Below, one piece after another: positions 23,625 through 34,500 of a stretch of DNA of 64,000 nucleotides. Position numbers and translations under genes: made by a program. The notes under the pieces were generated by a model. That model was not told the DNA's origin, searched no databases, and was given only the letters and a program-made list of their open reading frames with translations. The stretch's first letter is position 1. Each line of letters starts with the position of its first letter. Source of the DNA: Sedimentisphaerales bacterium (lineage in GTDB: Bacteria > Planctomycetota > Phycisphaerae > Sedimentisphaerales > UBA12454); assembly GCA_016930635.1 (NCBI GenBank), contig JAFGGI010000010.1, positions 1 through 64,000 on the forward strand. The letters are read 5' to 3'.

Positions 23625-26114
23625 TTAAATCTGTTTTATAGCCCTGCTTAAATATCGTTTATTAACTTTTTTGTCCGCATCAATTACATATTCATCTCTA
23701 GGATATTTTCTTAATGCTTCAGAGGATATTTGACGCAGCTCTTCCCACTCTTCAGATGATATTAAAGATTTACCTGCACGAGTATACCAGCGAGATACAT
23801 GACCTAAATATGCTGTATATGGATATGAATCAGAATCACCTCTATTTTTAATTTGTTCTATTAGGAGTTTGATTCCTTCGTCTGCCTTTTTTTTCATTGC
23901 TCCCGGGTTTCTCGATTTAATCGCTTGTTTCAAATAGAGCATGCCCATTTGATGCCATGTATGATAACCTGTTGGATTTAATGCTAATGATTGGTTTAAG
24001 TAGTTTTCTGCCGTATCTAAATAACCAGCTTTGATATAAACCATCCCGTAATGTAACCAGAAAAGAGAATCACCTGAATAGTGTGGTTGAAGATGCTCGT
24101 ATAGAGCAAATATCATATCTTCGTTTTGTTCTAATTCTTCCCATAAACTTTCCGAATTTATCATTCCTCTGTAGGCTAAATAAGTAGGAGAACGTCGCCG
24201 AATCTCATTTGGAATAATATCTGAAGATATTTGCAAAAGATATTTAGTTATGGCAGCGTATTTAATTTCAATATTAGCTATTTCTGAAGATATCCAATGG
24301 GCTATGAGTCGATGTCTTGGTTTAACGAGACTTGCGTCTTCATTGGCAGGTACTATTATACCTCTTAGTATCTCTTTAATAAGCTGTGTCTTTTTAAAAT
24401 CACCTTCATCTATACATGCTAAGAGATGTCTTCTATACACTCCAGGTGCTCCTTTGTCAACAGCTATACAACATATTAGATAAATCAACTGTGCCTTTTC
24501 TGGCAAATCACTGAATTCACTTTGAAGGATCAAACCAAACCCTTTTCCACTTGTTGCCTCCTTCATAGCAACTAATAATTGCTTTGAAGCTCTATTCATG
24601 AATGCACTAACTTGCTCAGTGTGATTTTTTTGTCTTAGTGCACCTAAAAAGTGGTGTTTTTCTAATTTTTTAATTATTTTTTCGACATCATCTTTACAAA
24701 GATCAGGCATTCTGTTTTCATCAGGATTTAGATCTGCAACAGTATAACTTCTACTATAGTAAGTATTTGTTCTTTCACATAAGATTATAGTTAAGTTTTT
24801 TGTTTTCCGAAAATCATCTTTGGCATCATTGATCGGTCCAAGCTGTCTTCTAAAGTTATCTATGAATAAAAATAGCCTTTTATTTGGGTGATGTTTACAC
24901 AATTCAAAAATTGGAGATAAGTCAATCCTTTCTGTTCCTTTCGCGTAATAGACTATTTCACCATTAGTGGCAATAGTATATGCTACTCTCATTAATGTTG
25001 TGGATTTACCACTGCCCGCAGGCCCATGTAGAATATAACAACGAAAAGAAACATCTGTTTTGTTATATAATTTTTCTACTAATTCCTCATCAATTTTTCG
25101 TGCGGCATCGCGTTCATTTGCTATATCAACCCATGTTGGCTCTGCACCCAAGAAGAAAGATTCACCCTTGACCATAGGGCTTAGTGGAAGATTGTTTGGC
25201 CTAATATGGTCATAGTATCTGAGAAGGAGTTTATATGATTCGGATTTTGTAGGCGAGAATGTGATATATGGAAAAACTTTTGTTCTTACAGCATCTAAAG
25301 CAAGTTCTGAAGTATTTATATTTTTCTTCAGTGATTGGAAAAAGTCACTTGCAGTACATTTAATTGATTCAATATTACGATTAGCAAATGTTCTTTCTCT
25401 TATTGGGCTAATGTTAATGTTGACTATAAATGATTTTGGTCTATACTCACGACTTGTAGAAAATTTTGCTTCCCGAAGATTAAGATAGTGTTGAAACTGT
25501 GGCTCTTCAATATTTGTCCCGACAAATAAAAAGGTGGTTCTATAGAGATCATCTATTAATTGTTGATACCAAGGATTTGGTTTTACTGTTTGTTGTGCAA
25601 AATCGGGCAAAGTAAAAGTAAGCCCTTTGGATAAATGGTCGACATGGCCATGAAGGTGGACACACTGTAATGGATTAAAATGCTGAATTCTTTCTTCTAT
25701 TTCTTCAGGGCATACAATTGTTTTAAGTGCCTGCATATTGTTATGAGAATAGATATTTTGGAGTAGATTATCAATGTTAGTTGTGTATATTTTGTACCAT
25801 GTGACAAGCTTGAGAATATGGTACCATTCCTCAAACTCTTTAATGTTATATTGCTCTTCAAGGAGTGAATTTAATTTTTGACTACCTAAGATTTTCTGTG
25901 CACCTTCATATGCTGTTGGTAATATCTCATTTTGATGTGAATACCCACATTCTTCTATCAGAAGTTTTGCCAATTCGCTACCAAGAGGAGGTGTGACATT
26001 TTTAATGTTTTTTGAATTACTTGAAAAACCAGCCCCAAGAAAAAGAACTACATTTCCTGTTACTAATTGCTTCTTTAGAAAAGGCATACTTCCAGTATTC
26101 CAGTCAAGATCCAT
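23625..26114 (-). CDS. SIR2-like + STAND NTPase + TPR protein (Avs5-like candidate anti-phage NLR)
   Basis: SIR2-like: FLGAGFS, TTNID, HLHGH; P-loop HGPAGSGKST; Walker B LFLFIDNF; TPR-like 'AENYLNQSLALNPTGYHTWHQMGMLYLKQ'. Confidence 0.85.
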   Translation of the reverse strand: MDLDWNTGSMPFLKKQLVTGNVVLFLGAGFSSNSKNIKNVTPPLGSELAKLLIEECGYSHQNEILPTAYEGAQKILGSQKLNSLLEEQYNIKEFEEWYHILKLVTWYKIYTTNIDNLLQNIYSHNNMQALKTIVCPEEIEERIQHFNPLQCVHLHGHVDHLSKGLTFTLPDFAQQTVKPNPWYQQLIDDLYRTTFLFVGTNIEEPQFQHYLNLREAKFSTSREYRPKSFIVNINISPIRERTFANRNIESIKCTASDFFQSLKKNINTSELALDAVRTKVFPYITFSPTKSESYKLLLRYYDHIRPNNLPLSPMVKGESFFLGAEPTWVDIANERDAARKIDEELVEKLYNKTDVSFRCYILHGPAGSGKSTTLMRVAYTIATNGEIVYYAKGTERIDLSPIFELCKHHPNKRLFLFIDNFRRQLGPINDAKDDFRKTKNLTIILCERTNTYYSRSYTVADLNPDENRMPDLCKDDVEKIIKKLEKHHFLGALRQKNHTEQVSAFMNRASKQLLVAMKEATSGKGFGLILQSEFSDLPEKAQLIYLICCIAVDKGAPGVYRRHLLACIDEGDFKKTQLIKEILRGIIVPANEDASLVKPRHRLIAHWISSEIANIEIKYAAITKYLLQISSDIIPNEIRRRSPTYLAYRGMINSESLWEELEQNEDMIFALYEHLQPHYSGDSLFWLHYGMVYIKAGYLDTAENYLNQSLALNPTGYHTWHQMGMLYLKQAIKSRNPGAMKKKADEGIKLLIEQIKNRGDSDSYPYTAYLGHVSRWYTRAGKSLISSEEWEELRQISSEALRKYPRDEYVIDADKKVNKRYLSRAIKQI

Positions 26115-26221
26115 CTGTTTAAATCTCCTAAAACTCTATCTTTTCTGCTTCCATTTTTTAACTTTTAACTCTCTCGCCCGCCTTTGGCGAGACCTCACCA
26201 ACAGGTGGGCCCTCGAAATCG

Positions 26222-26773
26222 TTATTCGTCACTCGTCGTTGGTATCTTGTTGCTTGTAACCGGCAGCTTTGCCAGTGTTGCTCGCCTGCGAAAGGCCTTA
26301 ATAACAAAGTACCAGATTGCAGAGGCTATTAGAGAGGCCAAAACACCAAATCCAAAACCGATCCACCTCTCGCGCCAGACTCTGGTTTGTTGCCTCCTTT
26401 CCTGCAACGAAAAGAGTGCTTCGACAACTTCGCGATTGGCCTGGACAACCGGCTCAAGTTCGGTCTGCTCTGTCCGCAGGGAATCGATCTTGGATTGAAA
26501 GTCCTGCACGCGGTCCTTCTGCGAATGAACGAATGCAAGAACTGCCTTTAGTTGCTCTTCGGTTGTCTCAAGCTGAACCAGTTGGGAGTCGAAGTCCGGA
26601 TTCTGATTGCGGAGTTCTGCAAGCTCTGCGTTGCGGTTACGGATGTCTAAGATAGGGACAATCGCACCTAGGGCCATAAAAACCAGCGTGACTACTGCAG
26701 TGGTCTTTGGCCGCTTGGCATAAGCCCTCTTCCATTCTTGGACCATAAAGACTGTCAGGCTGTCAGAAATCAT
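26222..26773 (-). CDS. TM-coiled-coil-TM protein, unknown function
   Basis: Two hydrophobic segments flanking 'ELAELRNQNPDFDSQLVQLETTEEQLKAVL...'. Confidence 0.65.
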   Translation of the reverse strand: MISDSLTVFMVQEWKRAYAKRPKTTAVVTLVFMALGAIVPILDIRNRNAELAELRNQNPDFDSQLVQLETTEEQLKAVLAFVHSQKDRVQDFQSKIDSLRTEQTELEPVVQANREVVEALFSLQERRQQTRVWRERWIGFGFGVLASLIASAIWYFVIKAFRRRATLAKLPVTSNKIPTTSDE

Positions 26774-27207
26774 CCATTATCCTTGTTACCTAACAATAGT
26801 TATACAATTTTACAAAACTTTCAACGGAAACTTCTGGGGATGCATCCACACGTTAATATCTTCCGAGCAATTATTATCTAACAACAAAAGCGTTTTGTCA
26901 ACTATCTATAAAAAGGCTGGCTGTTAACAGGCTTGCTGACGCTTCTGCCGGTAGGTTCATATGTGGCCGGCTGGCGGACTTTATGGCCTTCGCACTACAC
27001 CGAACAGGAATTACAGGCAGAACTTGGAAAAAACCAGAAAAAACAGACATAAAAAGCGAAAAATCTAATCGCCTCAGAAGCGGTTTATTATAGGCCTTTG
27101 CGCCGAGAAAAAGGCATTTTTATTTTTTAAATCGCTCATTTCAGATTAAATGGCACCATTAATAGGTCGATAAAGATTAAGAGATTTACTATGAGGATCT
27201 TGCAGGT

Positions 27208-28806
27208 ATGAAGATAAAAAAACAGCGGAAAGTTCTTGTTATCGATGATAGCCAGACCAATCTCATTTTGCTCAAGGCGCATCTTAACAGTATGGGACTT
27301 GTTGCGATTCTTACTGAGAATCCCGCTGAAGGTATGCAGATAGCTACCGAGCAAAGGCCGGATATCATTCTGCTTGATGTGATGATGCCGGATATCGACG
27401 GTTTTGAGATTTGCAGACGGTTAAAAGCGGATGTCAGGACATCTTCCATCCCTGTTATTTTTGTTTCTGCAAAGGACCAGAGCGAAGACAAGATTTTCGG
27501 TCTTAAACTCGGTGCCATCGATTATGTGACCAAGCCTTTCAATAAAGGCGAGCTTCAGGTGCGAATCGGTATCGTATTGCAGATGATCGAACTTCAGGAA
27601 AGACTCCTCCTTCTTGCAAATACTGATGAACTTACTGGCCTGTCGAACAGAAGACACTTCTTTGAAATTCTCGAACGTGAAATACTCCAGGCCAAAATCC
27701 GCGGCGGCTCTGTCGCTATTATGATGTTTGATATCGACCACTTTAAAAACATCAATGATACCTACGGCCACCTCTGCGGCGACAAGGTTCTTCAGCAGGT
27801 CGGGAAAATACTGCATGAAAATATTTATCCTCTTGACCTGGCTGCCCGCTACGGCGGAGAAGAATTCGTTATACTTATGCCGGGCATGCCGGTGGATATT
27901 GCCGGGCAAAGAGCGGAAAAACTTCGTCAGATAGTAGATGAGTATCGCTGGGAAATTGCCAACAAGCCAATATCAGTTACATGCAGTGTCGGCGTTACTG
28001 TTTTTGACGGCTCTGACAACACCGACCCGTATGAGCTTATAAGAAGAGCCGATGATGCGCTCTATGCAGCCAAGCATCGCGGCAGAAACTGTGTCATTTT
28101 GTTCGACCAGCTTGATCCGAATGAGCAGGTCCAGGAACACCAGAATGAAGACTTCCATGAATTGCAGACAAAAATCTCGTCACTTGCCAGCCGAATAAAG
28201 GTTCAGACAATTGGTACGATTACTGCTTTTGCAAAAGCGATCGCTGCTAAGGACCATTATCTTGCCCGGCACGCAGAAAACGTCAAGACTTACGTAACCA
28301 GCATAGCCAAAAAAATGGAAGTCTCACATGCCCTGACAGAACAGCTTCAGGTTGCAGCGGTGCTCCACGACCTCGGCAAGATAGTAATTCCAAATGACAT
28401 TCTTCACAAAACCACAGCTCTTACGGATGAGGAATATAAACTTGTCCAGCGCCATCCTATTGCAAGCGCCGAGATACTTGCACCGGTCGGCCTGTTCGGT
28501 CAGGAAGTGGTAATTATAAGGCATCATCATGAAAACTTCGACGGCACAGGTTATCCGAATGGTCTTGTCGGAAAAAATATACCTATCGGCTCACGCATTA
28601 TTGCTGTCGCCGACGCTTTTGATGTGATGACTTCCAATTATTGGAGCGACCCGCCAAAAACTCCCCAGGAAGCAATCGCCGAAATTGCAAAACTTGCTAA
28701 CACTAAATTCGACCCCGAAGTTATAGATGCTCTTAAAAGTGCGTATCTGGAACATCAGAATGACTGGCCTTTAGCACAGAATGCAGTAGCACAAACCCCT
28801 GCCTGA
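27208..28806 (+). CDS. Response regulator with GGDEF and HD-GYP domains
   Basis: REC 'VLVIDDSQTNL...LLDVMMPDIDG'; GGEEF; HD-GYP 'HDLGKIVIP', 'HHENFDGTGYP'. Confidence 0.95.
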   Translation: MKIKKQRKVLVIDDSQTNLILLKAHLNSMGLVAILTENPAEGMQIATEQRPDIILLDVMMPDIDGFEICRRLKADVRTSSIPVIFVSAKDQSEDKIFGLKLGAIDYVTKPFNKGELQVRIGIVLQMIELQERLLLLANTDELTGLSNRRHFFEILEREILQAKIRGGSVAIMMFDIDHFKNINDTYGHLCGDKVLQQVGKILHENIYPLDLAARYGGEEFVILMPGMPVDIAGQRAEKLRQIVDEYRWEIANKPISVTCSVGVTVFDGSDNTDPYELIRRADDALYAAKHRGRNCVILFDQLDPNEQVQEHQNEDFHELQTKISSLASRIKVQTIGTITAFAKAIAAKDHYLARHAENVKTYVTSIAKKMEVSHALTEQLQVAAVLHDLGKIVIPNDILHKTTALTDEEYKLVQRHPIASAEILAPVGLFGQEVVIIRHHHENFDGTGYPNGLVGKNIPIGSRIIAVADAFDVMTSNYWSDPPKTPQEAIAEIAKLANTKFDPEVIDALKSAYLEHQNDWPLAQNAVAQTPA

Positions 28807-28817
28807 AACAAACCTCG

Positions 28818-30119
28818 TTATCTTACGATACGTTTAGTAAGCTCTTCCAGTTGCGAATGAATTTTATTGTTGGTCTTTTCCAGGTCATTGATTTTGCTGC
28901 AGGCGTGCATCACGGTCGTATGATCTCTTCCTCCAAGATGCCCGCCAATCTCCTCGAGACTGTGACTGGTTAAGTTCCTGGCGAGATACATACAAATTTG
29001 TCTTGGCATGGCAATGCTTTGGCTGCGTTTCTTGCTTTGCAGATCGGCAGGACGGACATCGTAATATGCGGTTACAACTTTTATAATATCAGTAATAGTA
29101 ATATTTCTGTTTACAGATTCCCTGTTGCCTAAAGCCTGTTTAGCAATATCAAGACTGATTTCTTCCTCTGTCCCGCCGGCCAGGGCATAAACTGTTGTCA
29201 GCGCGCCTTCGAGTTCGCGGATATTTGTCTTGACCATTCCTGCAATATGTTCTGCAACCTCATCCGAGATATTCATCCCGCGAAGCCTTGCCTTTTTCTG
29301 CACGATAGCAACTCTTGTTTCATAAGTAGGGCTGTCAATTCTCGCCACAAGACCGCATTTGAATCTGCTTGTCAGTCTTTCAGGCAGAGATGGTATCTGG
29401 CCGGGCGGCGAGTCGGCGCTTAAGACAATCTGGCTGCGGTTATCATAAAGTGCATTAAAAGTATGAAAAAATTCTTCCTGGCTGTGCTCCCGCTCTCTTA
29501 AAAACTGCACATCATCGATCACAAGCAGATGAACAGTTCGATACAAAGCCTTGAACTCGGCAAGTGAACCTGTCTCGATAGCGCTGATGAAGCGATTAAC
29601 AAATTCTTCACAGCTCAAAAACTGAATTCTCGCATTTGCGCAGTTATTTCTTGCTTCTCTGCAGATAGCATGGAGCAGATGGGTTTTACCAAGTCCCACA
29701 CTGCCGTAGATAAACAGCGGATTATATGTCCTCCCCAGTGAATTGCTTACTGCGACACAGCTCGCATGTGCCAGCCGATTGCCGGGACCTACCACAAAGT
29801 TGTCGAATGTATAATCCGGATGCAGTTTATGTCCCATTCCTGACATCGGAGCAGTTTGGCCTTTATCAGCTTTCACATCGCTGCTGAATTTGACACTTAC
29901 AAGATGCCCGGTAACCTGCTGAGCTGCACGTGTGAAACTGCCGCTGCAGTGATCTGACAGAAAATCAGCGCTTTCTTTGTCAGGACAGGTTATTTCAAGT
30001 AATCCTCCGTTAAAGCTCTTTGCCGCAAGGCTATCGAACCACTTTCGGCTGTTAGCCGGGTCAAGCAGTTTTACCCGTTCTATGATTGCCTCGAATATCT
30101 CACTTGTGTTCTGTGCCAA
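28818..30119 (-). CDS. dnaA: Chromosomal replication initiator protein DnaA
   Basis: 'NPLFIYGSVGLGKTHLLHAI', 'LLVIDDVQFL', 'GGRDHTTVMHACSKI'. Confidence 0.96.
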   Translation of the reverse strand: MAQNTSEIFEAIIERVKLLDPANSRKWFDSLAAKSFNGGLLEITCPDKESADFLSDHCSGSFTRAAQQVTGHLVSVKFSSDVKADKGQTAPMSGMGHKLHPDYTFDNFVVGPGNRLAHASCVAVSNSLGRTYNPLFIYGSVGLGKTHLLHAICREARNNCANARIQFLSCEEFVNRFISAIETGSLAEFKALYRTVHLLVIDDVQFLREREHSQEEFFHTFNALYDNRSQIVLSADSPPGQIPSLPERLTSRFKCGLVARIDSPTYETRVAIVQKKARLRGMNISDEVAEHIAGMVKTNIRELEGALTTVYALAGGTEEEISLDIAKQALGNRESVNRNITITDIIKVVTAYYDVRPADLQSKKRSQSIAMPRQICMYLARNLTSHSLEEIGGHLGGRDHTTVMHACSKINDLEKTNNKIHSQLEELTKRIVR

Positions 30120-30347
30120 TATATTTCCTTCTCTGTCGGCCTGTCAATTTGGATAGTACACCGTCAACAACGGCACACCAATACGCTGCATCTTCGAAAA
30201 AATTACACAGATCCTTGAACTTGTATGAACTGCCGGATGCGCCTTCCCTGACGGTAAAAATCTATAGCAAAAATGCCGTTTTGTCAATGAAAAAATGTAA
30301 CTGCTTCATATTAACCAGCTTAACACGTCGAAGTTACAGTCTGCAGA

Positions 30348-31199
30348 TTACCTTATTGAAAATCTCTTTGGTAATTTTGATTCCGGTATGTCTAATATCA
30401 GCTCGTCAGATATATCGTCTGATAAGGGCTCTTCTGCCGACTCTTCTGCCGGCATCTCTTGTATCTGTTCTTTTTTGAATCGTTCTTTAAGCCGCGGCAA
30501 AAACAGCATTGTTGAAATTACAATTATTATACCGAGTAATATTATCCCCGGCAGATATTTTATATAGCCGTCTTTTTTGTCGGCGTCTGCAAACAGATTT
30601 TTCACAATGGCAAGATTACCTTCTTTTTTAGTTTCGGCTGGTTCGGCATCTTTTGCAGATATATCCATCTTGGCAGAAATAGCGGACTTTATGCTGTCTA
30701 TTATATTTTCCTTAGCGCCGCTTGCCTCTAAGAGTTCCACAATTTCAGTACGGTCCATTTGTTTTGCCAGTACCAAAGCGGTATCGCCATATTTACTTTG
30801 CATATTGACATCAGCGCCGCCGGCCAAAAGAGCCTTTGTAATTTCAATATTTCCCATCGATGCCGCCCACATCAAGCTTGTCAGGCCGTCCTTATCTTTC
30901 CAGTCAGGGTCAATACCCTTGGCCAGCAGCTTTTTCACCGTAGAGAGATTGCTGTTTTTTACCGCTCGAACTAATTTAGCTTTCTCGCCCGTTATATCCG
31001 CCTGCTCAAAGGCATCAGCTATAACCTTACCTTTCTTGGAAGGCGCAGGTGTTGGCGTTATATATCCGCCTGGCGGCAGTATCTCTATGGTTTTAGTTAC
31101 TGTCTCCTGGTCGCCTGATTTGCCTATACTGGCAAATAAAACAGGTACTACAAAAATAAATATAAAAAGACCATGTTTTTTCATCATATCCCAGTTCAA
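30348..31199 (-). CDS. Ankyrin-repeat membrane protein
   Basis: 'DKDGLTSLMWAASMGNIEITKALLAGGADVNMQSKYGDTALVLA'; N- and C-proximal TM segments. Confidence 0.85.
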   Translation of the reverse strand: MNWDMMKKHGLFIFIFVVPVLFASIGKSGDQETVTKTIEILPPGGYITPTPAPSKKGKVIADAFEQADITGEKAKLVRAVKNSNLSTVKKLLAKGIDPDWKDKDGLTSLMWAASMGNIEITKALLAGGADVNMQSKYGDTALVLAKQMDRTEIVELLEASGAKENIIDSIKSAISAKMDISAKDAEPAETKKEGNLAIVKNLFADADKKDGYIKYLPGIILLGIIIVISTMLFLPRLKERFKKEQIQEMPAEESAEEPLSDDISDELILDIPESKLPKRFSIR

Positions 31200-31450
31200 C
31201 TATACTGCTCCCTCTGAACCTTCTGTCGATATATCGGCATAATTTGACACCAGGGTAACGATGAAATACCTGTTCTCGGACCTTTTTTTGTTGTGTCATT
31301 CCCGACCTGATCGGGAATCCAAAATGTTTAGCCCCCGGACCTGCCTGTCCTCCGTAGTCTTGACGAAGGACGGATGCCGGGGGGCATTGTCATTCTGAAC
31401 GAAGTGAAGAATCTCGGTTAACCCCGCCATCTTGCATGGCGGGGTCTTTA

Positions 31451-31493
31451 GTCATTGCGAGCTTGCCCCTTAGGGGCGGGCGAAGCAATCTCA
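31451..31493 (+). repeat. Dispersed repeat (43-nt), exact inverted copy at 37533-37575
   Basis: GTCATTGCGAGCTTGCCCCTTAGGGGCGGGCGAAGCAATCTCA. Confidence 0.95.
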
Positions 31494-31530
31494 TTCTACC
31501 GATAACTGATAACCGAATTCTGATAACTGA

Positions 31531-34500
31531 CTAATTATAAATACCTTTTTCCAGCCAGTAATCTATCAATATCGAAAGGTCATTAAAATCAACATCTCCA
31601 TCAAAATCTAGGTCCGCCCAGTCACAGTAATAATTATAGATCGAACAATCCTCGCGCAGCCAGAACTGTGCAAATACACAAAAGTCCCTGAAGTCATTTC
31701 TTCCATCGGTATATATATCCGCAGGCGATATCTGCCAGACCAAAATAGGATACTCATCTATCTGTATAAACCAGTCCGCATCATTACCATCTGTATATGA
31801 AAAATCCCACCCTGCATTTACATATGTACTCATTTCCTGCATCTGCAATGTAGGTAATCCCGTTACCCCGTTCGGATCAGGATTAATACTGCCGACGCCA
31901 TCAGTTGTTCCACAACTATTCACATCCCAGAAAGTATCAAAATATCTTGCCGTCCCCATTTCTCTTCCTGTTATTCCGCCTACATATGAATTGCCGCTGA
32001 CCGCACCTGTCGAATAACAATTGGTGATATTACCGTAGTTAAATCCTGTTAGACCGCCGACATATAAAGTACCGCTAACAGAAGCCTGCGAATAACAATT
32101 AGCAATATAACTCTTATTATATCCGGCTATTCCGCCGATACCTAAGGAACCGTCGACAGAACCTTTTGAATAACAACTGTTGATACTGCCTAATGACTCA
32201 TTATATCCTACTAATCCGCCGGCATAATCATCGTTACTAACAATTACCGCTTCACTGCAGCAATTCATTATATCTCCGTTGTTATACCCAACCAGTCCGC
32301 CGGTTTGCCCATACCCGTTTACTGAGCCGGTTGAATAACAGTTGAGGATGCTGCTAACATAATTTCTTCCACATAGCCCGCCGGTACCAGCAGTTCCGGC
32401 CACCGAGGCAGTTGAAAAGCAATTCGTAATGTTGCCAATAATACTATATCCGCACAATCCGCCGATACCCTCATCACCGCTTACTGCGCCAGTTGAATAA
32501 CAATTACTGATACCATCACCTTCGTTGAGTCCAACCAGACCACCGACACGAGAAAAACCGCTGACAGTCCCCATTGAATAACAATTACGGATACTGCCTC
32601 CATTGTATCCTGCCAAAGAGCCGACATCAGTGCGACCGCTTATATTAGCATCTGCAATTCCAATATTTTTTATCACACTGTTTGGGCCTATATACCCAAA
32701 AAGACCAACATAATTATTTCCGTTTGCATCTATAGCCAGATTCGATATCAAATGGTTGTTGCCATCAAAGACGCCGGTGAAAGGAAAGGCAATGTTGCTA
32801 ATTATATTGAACTTGTTTCCCAGATAACCTGAAAAGTCGATATCCGACATCAATTTGAAATGCATATCCATATGACAATATGTATAGATTATTGCGTTAA
32901 ACTGTTCGGCAGTATAAATAAGATACGGGTCTTCCTCAGTTCCCGTCCCTCCACCGTAAACCAATTCAGGAGTTATCAATTGACCGCCAATATTTTGCCA
33001 GGCTAACCGCGGATAATCGTTTCCATTGTTGATAGTCCATATCTCATCACAACTCCAGGAATTAAAAGTATCAAATGAATACATCTGTATTGTGGTTTTG
33101 CCCTCTCCGCCTGCACTGGTCATCTGGCCGGAAGTTTCTATATCCCAGAAACAGCCCAAGATGATATCATTATTAATATTATCTCCGATTAGTCCTCCAA
33201 CATAGCTGTCGCCACTAACTACCCCGGCACTATAACAATTTAGCATGGCACAACTCCAATTACGTCCCACCAGTCCCCCAACATAAGAAGAGCTGCTGAC
33301 TGTTCCTGTTGAATAACAATTACTGATATTGCCGCCGCGGCCGTCGCCCACCAGCCCTCCGACATACATAGAACCGCTGACGGTACTCATTGAATAACAA
33401 TTGCTGATACTGCCTCTATTGTATCCCACCAGTCCGCCAACATAAGAAGAGCCGCTGATTATTCCCGTAGCACAGCAATTACTGATTCTACAACTACTGT
33501 ATCCTGATAGGCCTCCGACATACCATCCTCCGGTTATATTTGCATCTTCGATTACCACATCTTTTATAATACCATCCTGATGTATTACTCCAAATAGACC
33601 GGCATAATCACTTTCATTTGCATCTATAGTCAGATTTGATATTACATGGCCGTTACCATCAAAAACACCCGTAAAAGATAGAGTATGGTTTGGCCCAATC
33701 ACATCGGTAAAAGTGTAATCTGCTAAGTTGATATCGTTTACAAGTATGAAGCAATCATTGTAATCATTCTCATCCCCAGCCAGTTCAAGCAGATCATTTA
33801 CATCTGCGATTCGGTATGGGTCATTAGGCTCACCTGTCCCGCCGGAATATTTCTGAGATTTCAGACCTAATGAATGCGTGCGACCAGCTGCAATGTTAGT
33901 AAAATCTTTATTAGGCTCAGGTACATCGCACTGACCATAGTTATTATTCCCCCAAGCTACAATTGAACTGTTAAGTTTGAGACCAAGCGAGTGAAAAGAG
34001 ACACAACCAGAAGCAATAGCCACAAAGTCTGTATTAGGGCTCGGCACATTACATTGACCGGAGCCGGAGCTGTTATTTCCCCAACCAATAATTGAACCAT
34101 CGGCCCTGAGGCCAAGCGAGTGAGAAAGACCTGCCATAATCGCTACAAAGTCTGTATTAGGGCTCGGTACATTACATTGACCATAATTGTTCTGTCCCCA
34201 ACCAATAATCGAACCATCGGCCTTGAGGCCAAGTGAGTGAGAACCGCCAGTTGCAATAGCCACAAAACCCATATTAGGGCTTGGTACATCACATTGGCCA
34301 GAGTTGTTCCATCCCCAAGTTATTATCGAGCCATCAATCTTGAGACTAAGTGAATAATGTAAGCCAGCAGCAATTGCCGCAAAGTCTGTATTAGGACTTG
34401 GCACATTACACTCACCATAACCATTGTATCCCCAAGCTACAATAGAACCATCAGCCTTTAGACCAAGTGAGTGATAACCACCGGCTGAGATAGCTACGAA

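Noticed and set aside
26317-26655. 112-aa + strand ORF antisense to the coiled-coil gene
   Set aside because: Composition-driven antisense frame; the minus frame has TM and coiled-coil logic.
28818-30350. oriC next to dnaA
   Set aside because: No cluster of TTATCCACA-like boxes and no AT-rich unwinding element seen beside dnaA; dnaN/gyr neighbours are absent.
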